From positions 1,302,001 through 1,366,000 of the forward strand of contig CP064997.1 in assembly GCA_016700055.1 (NCBI GenBank): 64,000 nucleotides of DNA. Direction: 5' to 3'. Positions within the stretch are counted from its first letter, which is position 1. Each line of letters starts with the position of its first letter. This DNA is from Actinomycetota bacterium. Its GTDB lineage: Bacteria > Actinomycetota > Acidimicrobiia > Acidimicrobiales > Ilumatobacteraceae. A program made the position numbers and the translations under genes. Positions 8,625-16,771 of this stretch are shown here, piece after piece. A model generated the notes under the pieces. It was not told the origin of the DNA, did not search any database, and saw only the letters and a program-made list of their open reading frames with translations.

Positions 8625-9005
8625 CTACTTCCTCACGGCCTTCTTCTTGTTGGCGACGGTCTTCTTCGGGCCCTTGCGGGTGCGCGCGTTGGTGTGCGTG
8701 CGCTGACCGCGCACGGGAAGGCCCTTGCGATGGCGAATGCCCTGCAGGCTCCCGATCTCGATCTTGCGGCGGATGTCTTGTTGCACCTCACGGCGCAGGT
8801 CGCCTTCCACGGTGATGTTCTGGTCGACCCAGCCGCGGATCCGGTTCACCTCGTCGTCGGTGAGGTTGTGCACCCGCGTGTTGGGGTCGAGGTCGAGACC
8901 CGCGCAGATGCGCTGGGCGGTGGTCTTGCCGATCCCGTAGATGTAGGTGAGCGCGATCTCCAGCCGCTTCTCGCGGGGGATGTCGACGCCGGCGATGCGA
9001 GCCAT
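8625..9005 (-). CDS. rpsM: 30S ribosomal protein S13
   Basis: A 126-residue protein of the small-subunit head, contacting the P-site tRNA. It has M-A-R-I-A-G-V-D-I-P, Y-I-Y-G-I-G-K-T-T-A, the G-S-L-Q-G-I-R-H-R-K-G-L-P-V-R-G-Q-R-T-H-T-N-A-R-T core, and a lysine-rich tail ending K-K-A-V-R-K. It lies 40 bases after rpmJ in the usual order. Confidence 0.98.
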   Translation of the reverse strand: MARIAGVDIPREKRLEIALTYIYGIGKTTAQRICAGLDLDPNTRVHNLTDDEVNRIRGWVDQNITVEGDLRREVQQDIRRKIEIGSLQGIRHRKGLPVRGQRTHTNARTRKGPKKTVANKKKAVRK

Positions 9006-9045
9006 TCGTTCGGTGCTCCTCTTTTCGACCGTTGCGCTTCGGGGG

Positions 9046-9159
9046 TCAGCCCTGGCGCTGCTTGTGGCGCGGGTTTTCGCAGATGACCATGACGCGGCCG
9101 TGCCGGCGGATCACCTTGCACTTCTCACACATCTTCTTGACGCTCGGACGAACCTTCAT
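9046..9159 (-). CDS. rpmJ: 50S ribosomal protein L36
   Basis: A 37-residue zinc-binding protein with the full C-x2-C / C-x4-H set (Cys11, Cys14, Cys27, His32), the C+ form. The start M-K-V-R-P-S-V-K is the standard one; an in-frame extension to 9300 is not credible. A promoter lies about 110 bases upstream. Normally infA and map precede this gene; neither is present here. Confidence 0.96.
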   Translation of the reverse strand: MKVRPSVKKMCEKCKVIRRHGRVMVICENPRHKQRQG

Positions 9160-9271
9160 CGAGGGGACATCTCGCTTCTCGGCGACCCCTGGAACAGGGA
9201 CAGCGCATGTGGGTGGGACGACTGATGGCCGCGGGGTCGGGGCGCGCCGACGCCGGATGGGCCGAGAGACG

Positions 9272-9300
9272 ATCCTACCGGCCCCGCGGCGCAACGCCAA
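9272..9300 (-). promoter_or_regulatory. sigma70-like promoter of the alpha operon
   Basis: TTGGCG (9295-9300) and TAGGAT (9272-9277) on the minus strand with a 17-base spacer. It lies in the 239-base gap upstream of rpmJ and would give a leader of roughly 105 bases. This makes rpmJ-rpsM-rpsK-rpsD-rpoA-rplQ-truA a separate unit from the spc genes. Confidence 0.6.
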
Positions 9301-9302
9301 GT

Positions 9303-9330
9303 CCCACCTGCGGCGAACTCGCCGGGTGGG
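9303..9330 (-). terminator. hairpin after the Pro-rich membrane protein gene
   Basis: CCCACC-TG-CGGCG and CGCCG-GGTGGG can form an 11-bp stem with a two-base bulge and an AACT loop. It lies between the end of the preceding gene and the alpha-operon promoter. A T-tract is missing, so termination is only a possibility. Confidence 0.3.
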
Positions 9331-9398
9331 AACCTTGCGCCTCGCACGGGCACGGTGCGGGCCGAGACCCGCTCTGACCAGGTCGAACCGGTCGGTCG

Positions 9399-10007
9399 CT
9401 ACCTGAACCGGCGTCGCTTGGCGGTGGCCGCGATCGCGCCGGCGAGCGCGACGAGGGGTCCGATCGGCTGCAGCACGGCGCCGACGCCGATGGAGCCGTC
9501 GCCTACGAAGTCCTTCGTGTCGCTCACGATGCCGAGCATGCCGAGGCCGACGAAGACGCCGATCGCGGCGACGACGATGGCGATGATCGCCACGGCCAGC
9601 ACCCGGCCGGCGAGGAGCAGCGCCAGGCCGAGACCGAGCAGCACCACCGCGCCGACGATCACCGCCCTTCCCGGGCTCTCCATGATCTGGAGCTCGCTAT
9701 CGGCGTTCTCGAACAAGTAGTCGTCGAGCCCGTTGCCCGTCTCGCCGGCGGCACCCGAGAGCCACGGCAAGAACACACCGATCAGCGAGATCAGTGCGCC
9801 GACCACGACGAGCACCGCACCGACGACCACCTTCGGGCGCGGCGGGCGCGGCGGGGCGACACCGGGCGCGTAAGGCGCGCCGGGATACGCGCCCGGCGCG
9901 TACGGCTGGCTCGCGTAGCCAGGCGTCGCCCCATAGCCAGGCGGTGGCGGCGGTACCGCTCCGGGCGGCGGAGGAGGAGGCGATCCGGGCGGCGGCGGAA
10001 TGCTCAC
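9399..10007 (-). CDS. Pro-rich-tailed multi-pass membrane protein, unknown
   Basis: A 202-residue protein of unknown function. Residues 1-58 are almost only Pro, Gly, Ala and Tyr, with repeats of G-A-P-Y-A-P type. A hydrophobic segment at about 60-84 is followed by a short loop (G-N-G-L-D-D-Y-L-F-E), then two or three further membrane segments (about 113-160 and 175-195) and a basic tail K-R-R-R-F-R. Such Pro-rich cytoplasmic tails are common in actinobacterial membrane proteins. The start is a GTG 51 bases after adk. It occupies the place where map and infA stand in most genomes. Confidence 0.75.
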   Translation of the reverse strand: MSIPPPPGSPPPPPPGAVPPPPPGYGATPGYASQPYAPGAYPGAPYAPGVAPPRPPRPKVVVGAVLVVVGALISLIGVFLPWLSGAAGETGNGLDDYLFENADSELQIMESPGRAVIVGAVVLLGLGLALLLAGRVLAVAIIAIVVAAIGVFVGLGMLGIVSDTKDFVGDGSIGVGAVLQPIGPLVALAGAIAATAKRRRFR

Positions 10008-10058
10008 CGTTCAAGTCTTACCCACGCACGGCTGCGCGGCGCGGATCCGATCTCGGCG

Positions 10059-10718
10059 CTAGGTGCGGGCGGCCTCGACGGCTGCGGTCAAGCGGGCGAA
10101 GACCTCGTCTGGATGACCGACGCCGTCGATCACCGCGAGGCGGTCACGGCGGCTGTAGTACTCGATCAGCGGCCGGGTCTGGGACTCGTACAGGTCGAGT
10201 CGGCGGTTGACGGCGTCGGGGGTGTCGTCGTCGCGCAGCACGACGTCGCCGCCGCACACGTCGCACAGCCAGGGCTGCTTCTCCTTGCCGGTCGTCGTGT
10301 AGTTCGTGCCGCAGTCGCGGCACACCCGCCGGCTGGAGATGCGCTGCAGCACCAGGTCGCGCGGCACGTTCAGGTCGATCACGCACTGGATCGGACGCTC
10401 GGCCGTTATCTCGTCGAGCGCCTCGGCCTGGGCGACGGTGCGCGGGAAGCCATCCAAGATGTAGCCCCTGGTACGGGCGTCGTCGCGGCCCAGCCGCTCA
10501 CGCACGATGCCGATCATGATCTCGTCGGACACGAGGCTGCCGGAGTCCATCACCTCGGCCGCCGTGCGACCGAGCTCGGACCCTTCCCTGACCGCGGCGC
10601 GCAGCATGTCGCCGGTCGAGATGTGGGGCACGACGTAGTGGCGCGACAAGCGCACGCACTGCGTGCCCTTCCCGGCGCCTTGACGGCCCACGATGATCAG
10701 CCGAGCACCGGGAATCAT
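10059..10718 (-). CDS. adk: adenylate kinase, zinc-LID form
   Basis: Interconverts AMP + ATP and 2 ADP. The 219-residue protein has the P-loop G-R-Q-G-A-G-K-G-T-Q (11-20), the AMP-binding S-T-G-D-M-L-R (34-40) and G-F-P-R-T-V-A-Q-A (90-98). A long LID carries four cysteines at 133, 136, 152 and 155 that would bind zinc. It follows secY by 37 bases, a standard position at the end of the spc operon. Confidence 0.97.
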   Translation of the reverse strand: MIPGARLIIVGRQGAGKGTQCVRLSRHYVVPHISTGDMLRAAVREGSELGRTAAEVMDSGSLVSDEIMIGIVRERLGRDDARTRGYILDGFPRTVAQAEALDEITAERPIQCVIDLNVPRDLVLQRISSRRVCRDCGTNYTTTGKEKQPWLCDVCGGDVVLRDDDTPDAVNRRLDLYESQTRPLIEYYSRRDRLAVIDGVGHPDEVFARLTAAVEAART

Positions 10719-10755
10719 CGTCAGTTCCGGCGTGCGTCGGTCCGCCGGGGCACGA

Positions 10756-12069
10756 TCACTTCAGGAAGCCCTCGTAGTTGCGCAACATCAGCTGGCTGTC
10801 GATCTGGCGCATCAGCTCGAGGGCCACGCCGACGGCGATCAGCACGGTCGTGCCGGAGAACGGGAAGCTGTTCACGTCGCCCACCCAGAGCACGATGTAG
10901 GGCAGGATCGCGATCGCAGCGACGAACAGCGCGCCGGGCAGGGTGATCCGGTTGACCACCTTGGCCAGGTAGCGCTCGGTCTGGGGGCCGGGGCGGATGC
11001 CGGGGATGAAGCCGCCCTGGCGGCGGATCTGGTCGGCCTGGCGGACCGGGTCGAACGCGATCGAGTTGTAGAAGTAGGCGAACGCGACGACGAGCACGGC
11101 GAGCACGACCATGTAGAGCAGCCCCTGCGAGCTGACCAGGTTGCGGTCGACCCACTCGGTGACCGTGCGCCGCCAACCCGTGTCGCTGCCGATGACGTTC
11201 GTCATCAGCACCGGCAGCATGAGCACCGACGAGGCGAAGATGATCGGGATCACGCCGGACTGGTTCACCTTCAGCGGGATGTAGGTGCTCTGCCCGCCGT
11301 ACATCCGCCGGCCGACGACGCGCTTCGCGAACTGCACCGGGATCCGGCGCTGGCCGAGCTCGACTCGCACCACCGCGACCAGGATCGCGAGGGAGACGAG
11401 GATCAAGATCGCGAACACGAACCACTTCTTGTCCTGCAGGATCGCGTAGTAGCTGTACGGCAGCGAGCTGACCACCGAGGCCATGATGAGAATGCTCATC
11501 CCGTTGCCGATGCCGCGCTGGCCGATCAGCTCGCCCATCCACATCAGCAGTGCCGTCCCGGCGACGAGCGTGACGATCACCAGCAGGCCGCGCGGCCACA
11601 TCCCGTCGGGAAGCAGCACGACCGACACCGTCTGGGTGAAGAACGCCTGGCCCCGGCCCTGGCCGAAGATGAACGTCAGCCCGGCGGCCTGCAGCGTGGC
11701 GATGCCCATCGCCACATAGCGCGTCCACTGGGTGATCTTGCGCTGGCCGACGGCACCTTCTTGCTGCCACTCCTCGAGTTTCGGGATGACCACGGTGAGC
11801 ACCTGCATGATGATGCTGGCCGTGATGTAAGGCATGATCCCGAGCGCGAAGATGGCGAAGCTGGAGAACGCTCCGCCGGAGAACAGGTTCAAGAAGCCGA
11901 GCGCCCCTTGCTGGCGTGCCGACTCGCGTAGCTGCTGCACCGCTTGGTCGTCGATGCCGGGCACCCGGATGAACGAGCCCAGCCGATAGAGCAAGATGAT
12001 GAGCAGCGTGAACAAGATCTTGTTCCGCAGGTCGGGGACCTTGAAGATGTTCTTCAAGTTCGACAGCAC
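10756..12069 (-). CDS. secY: protein translocase channel SecY
   Basis: The central pore of the Sec translocon, in the cytoplasmic membrane; 437 residues with ten expected membrane segments. It begins with N-I-F-K-V-P-D-L-R-N-K-I-L-F-T and shows R-L-G-S-F-I-R-V-P-G, G-I-M-P-Y-I-T-A-S-I-I-M-Q-L/V and the cytoplasmic loop G-Q-R-R-I-P-V-Q-F-A-K-R. It follows rplO and precedes adk. SecE, its partner, is encoded at 41263-41559. Confidence 0.98.
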   Translation of the reverse strand: MLSNLKNIFKVPDLRNKILFTLLIILLYRLGSFIRVPGIDDQAVQQLRESARQQGALGFLNLFSGGAFSSFAIFALGIMPYITASIIMQVLTVVIPKLEEWQQEGAVGQRKITQWTRYVAMGIATLQAAGLTFIFGQGRGQAFFTQTVSVVLLPDGMWPRGLLVIVTLVAGTALLMWMGELIGQRGIGNGMSILIMASVVSSLPYSYYAILQDKKWFVFAILILVSLAILVAVVRVELGQRRIPVQFAKRVVGRRMYGGQSTYIPLKVNQSGVIPIIFASSVLMLPVLMTNVIGSDTGWRRTVTEWVDRNLVSSQGLLYMVVLAVLVVAFAYFYNSIAFDPVRQADQIRRQGGFIPGIRPGPQTERYLAKVVNRITLPGALFVAAIAILPYIVLWVGDVNSFPFSGTTVLIAVGVALELMRQIDSQLMLRNYEGFLK

Positions 12070-12103
12070 GTGGATGCTCCCTCGGAATGGGGGGTAAGGG
12101 CGG

Positions 12104-12589
12104 TCAGCGGTTCGTGAACTGGTTGCCCTGCGCCGCGGGACGCACCCGGTAGGGCAGGGGCAAGATCGAAACGGTACCGCCTGCAGCCACTATCGCAGAC
12201 TCGGCGGCCTTCGACACGGCATGCACCGAGACGTTCACCGCACGCGTGAGCTCTCCCCGGGCGAGCACCTTCACGAGGGCACCCTTGTGGGTCAGGCCGT
12301 GCGCGTGCAGCACTTCGAGGGTGACGTCGGTCTCCTCGAGGCCCGACAGCACGTCGAGGTTGATCGCCTGGTACTCCACGCGGAACGGGTTGGTGAACCC
12401 CTTCAGCTTGGGCACCCGCTGCTTGAGCGGCATCTGGCCGCCCTCGAAGCCGCGCGCGACGGTGTTGCGGGCGTACTGGCCCTTGGTGCCGCGCCCGGCG
12501 GTCTTGCCCCGCCGGCCGCCGATGCCGCGCCCGACACGGCGCTTCGTCTGCTTGGCCCCGGGTGAGGGGGAAAGGTCGTCGACTCGCAT
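12104..12589 (-). CDS. rplO: 50S ribosomal protein L15
   Basis: A 161-residue late-assembly protein. The glycine- and arginine-rich N-terminus (R-R-V-G-R-G-I-G-G-R-R-G-K-T-A-G-R-G-T-K-G), F-E-G-G-Q-M-P-L-K-Q-R-V-P-K and the C-terminal globular domain are typical. One base separates it from rpmD; secY follows after 34 bases. Confidence 0.97.
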   Translation of the reverse strand: MRVDDLSPSPGAKQTKRRVGRGIGGRRGKTAGRGTKGQYARNTVARGFEGGQMPLKQRVPKLKGFTNPFRVEYQAINLDVLSGLEETDVTLEVLHAHGLTHKGALVKVLARGELTRAVNVSVHAVSKAAESAIVAAGGTVSILPLPYRVRPAAQGNQFTNR

Positions 12590-12590
12590 C

Positions 12591-12806
12591 TCAGCTCTCC
12601 TCAGCCGTGGCCTCAGCGACCTCGACGAGGTGCGGCACGCGGCGGATCATCCCGCGGATCTCGGGGCGGTCGGGCATGGTGTTCGTGTCGCCGATCTTGC
12701 GCAGACCGAGGGCGCGCAGCGTGCCCCGGGTCTTCGGCTTGGCGCCGATCGCGGACCGCACCTGGGTGACGGTCAGCGCCTTCTGGCCGGAGTTGACGGT
12801 TGCCAT
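12591..12806 (-). CDS. rpmD: 50S ribosomal protein L30
   Basis: A 71-residue protein. The core L-T-V-T-Q-V-R-S-A-I-G and L-R-A-L-G-L-R-K-I-G-D and N-x-x-x-x-D-R-P-E-I-R-G-M-I matches L30, with a few additional acidic residues at the end. It lies 2 bases after rpsE and 1 base before rplO. Confidence 0.95.
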   Translation of the reverse strand: MATVNSGQKALTVTQVRSAIGAKPKTRGTLRALGLRKIGDTNTMPDRPEIRGMIRRVPHLVEVAEATAEES

Positions 12807-12808
12807 GG

Positions 12809-13387
12809 TCAGTGCACCTCACCAGAAGCCATGGACCGCTTGCGCTCCTCGTACGCGCGGAGCATGCCCTTCGGCACGAACGTGTCGGCGGGCAGACCGC
12901 GGCGGGCGGCGACCTCGTCGGGGCGCTGCAAGGAGCGCAGGCCCTCGATCGTGGCCCGCGCCACGTTGATCGCGTTCGAGGAACCGAGCGACTTGGCGAG
13001 CACGTCGTGGATTCCCGCCTCTTCCAAGATGATGCGGGCCGCACCGCCGGCGATGACGCCGGTACCGGGCGCCGCAGGCTTCAGCAGCACCCGGCCCGCG
13101 CCGAGCACGCCGAGCACCGGATGGGTGATCGTGCTGCCGGCGAGCGCGACGTCGAACATGTTGCGCTTGGCCTCTTCCGTGCCCTTCTGGATGGCGAGGG
13201 GCACCTCTTTGGCCTTGCCGTAGCCGAGTCCGACACGGCCGTTGCCGTCTCCCACCACGACGAGCGCGGTGAAGGAGAACCGGCGGCCGCCCTTCACGAC
13301 CTTCGCGACACGGTTGATCGCGATCACCCGCGACTCGCGCAGCCCGTCAGAGGGGGCGTTCGCGGAGGGGTTGGGTTGGTACGCCAT
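12809..13387 (-). CDS. rpsE: 30S ribosomal protein S5
   Basis: A 192-residue protein at the mRNA entry site that influences decoding accuracy. The N-terminal S5 domain has R-V-A-K-V-V-K-G-G-R-R-F-S-F and V-G-D-G-N-G-R-V-G-L-G-Y-G-K-A-K-E-V-P. The C-terminal domain contains G-I-H-D-V-L-A-K-S-L-G-S-S-N. The ATG shares one base with the rplR stop. Confidence 0.98.
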   Translation of the reverse strand: MAYQPNPSANAPSDGLRESRVIAINRVAKVVKGGRRFSFTALVVVGDGNGRVGLGYGKAKEVPLAIQKGTEEAKRNMFDVALAGSTITHPVLGVLGAGRVLLKPAAPGTGVIAGGAARIILEEAGIHDVLAKSLGSSNAINVARATIEGLRSLQRPDEVAARRGLPADTFVPKGMLRAYEERKRSMASGEVH

Positions 13388-13755
13388 CAGAACTCCAGAC
13401 CTGCGTCGCGGGCGGCGGCGGCGACCGCCGCGACCCGACCGTGGTAGAGGTAGCCCCCGCGGTCGAAGACCACCTTCGAGATGCCGGCGGCCTTCGCCCG
13501 ATCGGCGATGAGCGAGCCGAGGCGGGTGGCCGCGTCGACGGTCGACCCGGTGCCCGCTGCGCGCACCTCGGCCTCTGTCGTGCTCGCCGACGCGAGCGTC
13601 ACGCCGGCGTCGTCGTCGATCACCTGCAGCATCAGGTGCTTGTTGGACCGGTACAGCGCGAGGCGGGGGCGCTCTCGCGTGCCGTGGATCTTCTTGCGGA
13701 CGCGGTCGTGGCGGCGGATCCGCGATTCGCGGCGCTGCTTGGACATGTTGCTCAT
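13387..13755 (-). CDS. rplR: 50S ribosomal protein L18
   Basis: A 122-residue 5S rRNA-binding protein. It has the basic N-terminus R-R-E-S-R-I-R-R-H-D-R-V-R-K-K-I and the motifs R-P-R-L-A-L-Y-R-S-N-K-H and F-D-R-G-G-Y-L-Y-H-G-R-V. It stands 4 bases after rplF and overlaps rpsE by one base. Confidence 0.97.
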   Translation of the reverse strand: MSNMSKQRRESRIRRHDRVRKKIHGTRERPRLALYRSNKHLMLQVIDDDAGVTLASASTTEAEVRAAGTGSTVDAATRLGSLIADRAKAAGISKVVFDRGGYLYHGRVAAVAAAARDAGLEF

Positions 13756-13759
13756 GACG

Positions 13760-14305
13760 TCACTTCTTCCCGGCCTTGCCGGCCTTGCGGAGGATGCGCT
13801 CCCCGAGATAGCGCACGCCCTTGCCCTTGTAGGGCTCTGGCTTGCGGATCGAGCGGATGTTCGCGGCCACCTGTCCGACGGCTTCTTTGTCGATGCCGCG
13901 CACCACGATGCGCGTCGGGCTGGGAACGTCGAACGTGACCCCCTCTGGGGCCTTCACGTTCACGGGATGCGAGAAGCCGAGAGCGAGACGCAGCGCGTCG
14001 GGGCCCTGAGCCTCGGCGCGGTAGCCGACGCCGACAATCTCGAGCTCTTTCACGAAGCCGTCGGTCACGCCGACGACCATGTTGTTGACGAGCGTGCGCG
14101 AGAGGCCGTGCATGCTGCGCGCCTCGCGCTCGTCGTCGGGACGCTCGACGAGCAACTGGCCGTCGTCGCCCTTGCGGACCGAGATGATGGCGGGCAGCTC
14201 ACGGGAGAGCGTGCCGAGCGGGCCCTTCACGGTGACCGTCGAGCCGGTGATCGAGACGTCGACGCCGGACGGGACCGGGATCGCAGCCTTGCCGATGCGG
14301 GACAT
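13760..14305 (-). CDS. rplF: 50S ribosomal protein L6
   Basis: A 181-residue protein near the sarcin-ricin loop and factor-binding site. The start M-S-R-I-G-K-A-A-I-P-V-P, the segment V-K-G-P-L-G-T-L-S-R-E-L, and the second domain ending P-E-P-Y-K-G-K-G-V-R-Y match the two-domain L6 family. Confidence 0.98.
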   Translation of the reverse strand: MSRIGKAAIPVPSGVDVSITGSTVTVKGPLGTLSRELPAIISVRKGDDGQLLVERPDDEREARSMHGLSRTLVNNMVVGVTDGFVKELEIVGVGYRAEAQGPDALRLALGFSHPVNVKAPEGVTFDVPSPTRIVVRGIDKEAVGQVAANIRSIRKPEPYKGKGVRYLGERILRKAGKAGKK

Positions 14306-14322
14306 GGATCAGCTCCTCGCGC

Positions 14323-14724
14323 TCACCAGACGTAGCAGAGGACTTCGCCGCCCACGTTGCGCTTGCGCGCCTCGCGGTCGGTCATCAGCCCTTGGCTCGT
14401 GGACAGGACAGCGACACCGAGACCGCCGAGAACGCGCGGCACGGTCGTCGAGTTGCGGTACACGCGCAGGCCGGGGGTCGAGACCCGCTTCAAGCCGGCG
14501 ATCGTGCGGTGGCGATCGTGGGAGTACTTCATCGAGATGGTCAACACGTCACCTGGCCCCTTCGGGGATGCGGCGACGGAGAACCCGCTGATGTAGCCCT
14601 CTTGCTCGAGGATCTTCGCGAGCGCGACCTTCTGCTTGGAGGACGGCATGCGCACCTCATCGTGCATCGCCGTGTTGGCGTTGCGGATGCGGGTCAGCAT
14701 GTCGGCGATGGGATCAGTCAGCAT
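14323..14724 (-). CDS. rpsH: 30S ribosomal protein S8
   Basis: A 133-residue 16S-binding protein that is the usual autoregulator of the spc operon. It begins M-L-T-D-P-I-A-D-M-L-T-R-I-R-N-A and ends with the conserved S-T-S-Q-G-L-M-T-D-R-E-A-R. It follows the S14 gene by 7 bases. No S8-binding hairpin near rplE was resolved. Confidence 0.98.
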   Translation of the reverse strand: MLTDPIADMLTRIRNANTAMHDEVRMPSSKQKVALAKILEQEGYISGFSVAASPKGPGDVLTISMKYSHDRHRTIAGLKRVSTPGLRVYRNSTTVPRVLGGLGVAVLSTSQGLMTDREARKRNVGGEVLCYVW

Positions 14725-14731
14725 CGGTACC

Positions 14732-14917
14732 TCACCAGCTCGACTTGGTCAGACCGGGGATCTCGCCGGCATGGGCCAGCTCACGCAGGCACACGCGGCA
14801 GAGGCCGAACTTGCGGAAGACGGAACGAGAGCGCCCACAGCGCCGGCAGCGGGTGTAGCCGCGCACCTTGTACTTGGGCTTGGCTGCCGCCTTGTTGATA
14901 AGAGACTTCTTGGCCAT
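14732..14917 (-). CDS. rpsZ: 30S ribosomal protein S14, zinc type
   Basis: The short 61-residue form with a zinc ribbon: Cys24, Cys27, Cys40 and Cys43 (C-x2-C-x12-C-x2-C). It lies in the normal spc-operon position between rplE and rpsH. Many actinobacteria keep an additional zinc-free S14 elsewhere for zinc shortage; none is in this window. Confidence 0.97.
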   Translation of the reverse strand: MAKKSLINKAAAKPKYKVRGYTRCRRCGRSRSVFRKFGLCRVCLRELAHAGEIPGLTKSSW

Positions 14918-14934
14918 GTCCTAGGACCTCTCGC

Positions 14935-15582
14935 TCACTTCTTCTTGCCCTTGACCGGGCCACGGGCCTGCCGACGCCTTGTCGTGAGTGGCGCAGCGGC
15001 CACCTCGGCGCCTGTCTTGAACGGGAACCCGAACGCATCCAACAGCGCCTTGCCCGACGCGTCGTCGGCGGCGGTGGTGACGATCGTGACGTCCATTCCC
15101 CGAGGGCTGTCGATCTTGTCGTACTCGATCTCGGGGAACACCGTCTGGTCGTTGAGACCGAAGGTGTAGTTGCCCCTGCCGTCCCACGAATTGGCCGGCA
15201 GGCCGCGGAAGTCGCGAATACGGGGGATCGCCACCGACACCAGCCGGTCGAGGAACTCCCACATCCGGTCGCCGCGCAAGGTCACCTTGCAGCCGATCGA
15301 CTGGCCTTCACGCAGCTTGAAGCCGGCGATCGACTTCTTTGCCTTGGTGACGACCGGCTTCTGGCCGGTGATCCTCGTGAGGTCGCTCACCGCGCCCTCG
15401 AGCAGGGAGGGCTGCTGGGTCGCCTTGCCGACGCCCATGTTGACCACGATCTTGTCGAGGCGCGGCACCTGCATGATGTTCGCCAGCCCGAGGTCGCCCA
15501 GGAGCTTGTCGCGCACCTGGTCGTCGTACTTGCGCTTCAGGCGCGGAGCAACGACGGTGGTGGTCGTGTCGGTTGCGCTCAT
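14935..15582 (-). CDS. rplE: 50S ribosomal protein L5
   Basis: A 215-residue 5S rRNA-binding protein. It has P-R-L-D-K-I-V-V-N-M-G-V-G, the segment A-G-F-K-L-R-E-G-Q-S-I-G-C-K-V-T-L-R and I-P-R-I-R-D-F-R-G-L. About 20 variable residues at the N-terminus and a basic tail G-K-K-K are extra to the core. The start shares one base with the rplX stop. Confidence 0.97.
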   Translation of the reverse strand: MSATDTTTTVVAPRLKRKYDDQVRDKLLGDLGLANIMQVPRLDKIVVNMGVGKATQQPSLLEGAVSDLTRITGQKPVVTKAKKSIAGFKLREGQSIGCKVTLRGDRMWEFLDRLVSVAIPRIRDFRGLPANSWDGRGNYTFGLNDQTVFPEIEYDKIDSPRGMDVTIVTTAADDASGKALLDAFGFPFKTGAEVAAAPLTTRRRQARGPVKGKKK

Positions 15583-15884
15583 CAGATCACCTCACCAGTG
15601 CGCTTCGCGATGCGGTCCTTCGACCCGTCTTCGTTGACCCGATAACCGACGCGGGTGGGCTTGCCCTTGTGGACGAGCATCACGTTGGACACGTCGATCG
15701 GCATGTCACGGTCGATGATCCCGCCCTGCTGGTTCTGGCCCCTGGCCTTCTGGTGCTTCTTCGCGACGTTCATGCCGTCGACGATCACCTTGCCCTGCTT
15801 GGGCAGCACCGTCATCACCTCACCCTGACGGCCCTTGTCCTTGCCGGCGAGCACCACGACGGTGTCACCCTTCTTGATCTTCAC
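15582..15884 (-). CDS. rplX: 50S ribosomal protein L24
   Basis: A 100-residue assembly-initiator protein with the KOW motif K-K-G-D-T-V-V-V-L-A-G-K-D-K-G near the N-terminus and V-D-G-M-N-V-A-K-K-H after it. It is one base from rplN and overlaps rplE by one base. Confidence 0.97.
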   Translation of the reverse strand: MKIKKGDTVVVLAGKDKGRQGEVMTVLPKQGKVIVDGMNVAKKHQKARGQNQQGGIIDRDMPIDVSNVMLVHKGKPTRVGYRVNEDGSKDRIAKRTGEVI

Positions 15885-15885
15885 G

Positions 15886-16254
15886 TCAGATCACCTCCGG
15901 GGCGAGGGAAACGATGCGCATGAACCGCTTGTCGCGCAGCTCGCGCCCGACCGGGCCGAAGATGCGCGTGCCGCGCGGGGTCAGGTCGTCCTTGATGATG
16001 ACGGCGGCGTTCTCGTCGAACCTGATGTAGCTGCCGTCGGGACGGCGCTTTTCCTTCTTGGTGCGAACGACGACGCACTTCACGACGTCGCCCTTCTTCA
16101 CACCGGCGCCGGGGATGGCGTCTTTCACGGTGGCGATGAAGATGTCGCCGATCGAGGCGTAGCGACGGCGCGTGCCGCCGAGCACCTTGATCACGAGCAC
16201 CTCTTTCGCGCCGCTGTTGTCGGCGACGCGAAGGCGCGATTCCTGCTGGATCAC
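15886..16254 (-). CDS. rplN: 50S ribosomal protein L14
   Basis: A 122-residue protein, the exact family length. M-I-Q-Q-E-S-R-L-x-V-A-D-N-S-G-A-K, the V-K-C-V-V-V-R-T-K-K-E segment and R-I-F-G-P-V-G-R-E-L-R are invariant L14 features. Its ATG overlaps the rpsQ stop by 4 bases. Confidence 0.98.
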   Translation of the reverse strand: MIQQESRLRVADNSGAKEVLVIKVLGGTRRRYASIGDIFIATVKDAIPGAGVKKGDVVKCVVVRTKKEKRRPDGSYIRFDENAAVIIKDDLTPRGTRIFGPVGRELRDKRFMRIVSLAPEVI

Positions 16255-16538
16255 TTCGCACGCTCCAGGATCTCGACGACCCGCCAGCGCTTGGTCTTCG
16301 ACATCGGACGGGTCTCCATCACCCGCACCTTGTCGCCGACGTTCGCGTCGTTGGCCTGGTCGTGCGCGTACAGCTTCTTGGTGCGCAGGACGAACTTGTT
16401 GTACTTCGGGTGGCGTACCCGCTCGACGACGGAGACGACGACCGTCTGGTCCATCGAGTCGGACACGACGAGGCCCTCGCGCACCTTGCGCACCTTGCGC
16501 GTGGTGTCGGTCTCGGTTTCGTTGGTGGTCTCGGACAT
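16251..16538 (-). CDS. rpsQ: 30S ribosomal protein S17
   Basis: A 95-residue protein with about 15 extra Thr/Glu-rich residues at the N-terminus before the core G-L-V-V-S-D-S-M-D-Q-T-V-V-V. The motifs H-P-K-Y-N-K-F and D-K-V-R-V-M-E-T-R-P-M-S-K-T-K-R-W complete it. It lies 11 bases after rpmC. Confidence 0.97.
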   Translation of the reverse strand: MSETTNETETDTTRKVRKVREGLVVSDSMDQTVVVSVVERVRHPKYNKFVLRTKKLYAHDQANDANVGDKVRVMETRPMSKTKRWRVVEILERAK

Positions 16539-16549
16539 GGGTGCTTGCC

Positions 16550-16768
16550 TCAGTTCCCGGCCTCGGCCGCGGCGATCTCGCGCTCGCGGATCAGCGTGTT
16601 GATGCGCGCGATCTGGCGGCGCACTCGACGCAGTTCGCTCGTGGTGTCGAGCTGGCCCGTCGCGTTGCGGAAGCGCAGGTTCAGCGACTCCTGCTTGGTC
16701 GAGCGGAGCTCTTCGACCAGCGCCGGCAGGTCGAGCTCACGCAACTCTGATGTCGTCTTCACGGCCAT
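16550..16768 (-). CDS. rpmC: 50S ribosomal protein L29
   Basis: A 72-residue, two-helix protein beside the exit tunnel. E-L-R-S-T-K-Q-E-S-L-N-L-R-F and the second helix R-R-V-R-R-Q-I-A-R-I-N-T-L-I match the family. The gene is 3 bases downstream of rplP. Confidence 0.96.
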   Translation of the reverse strand: MAVKTTSELRELDLPALVEELRSTKQESLNLRFRNATGQLDTTSELRRVRRQIARINTLIREREIAAAEAGN

Positions 16769-16771
16769 GGC

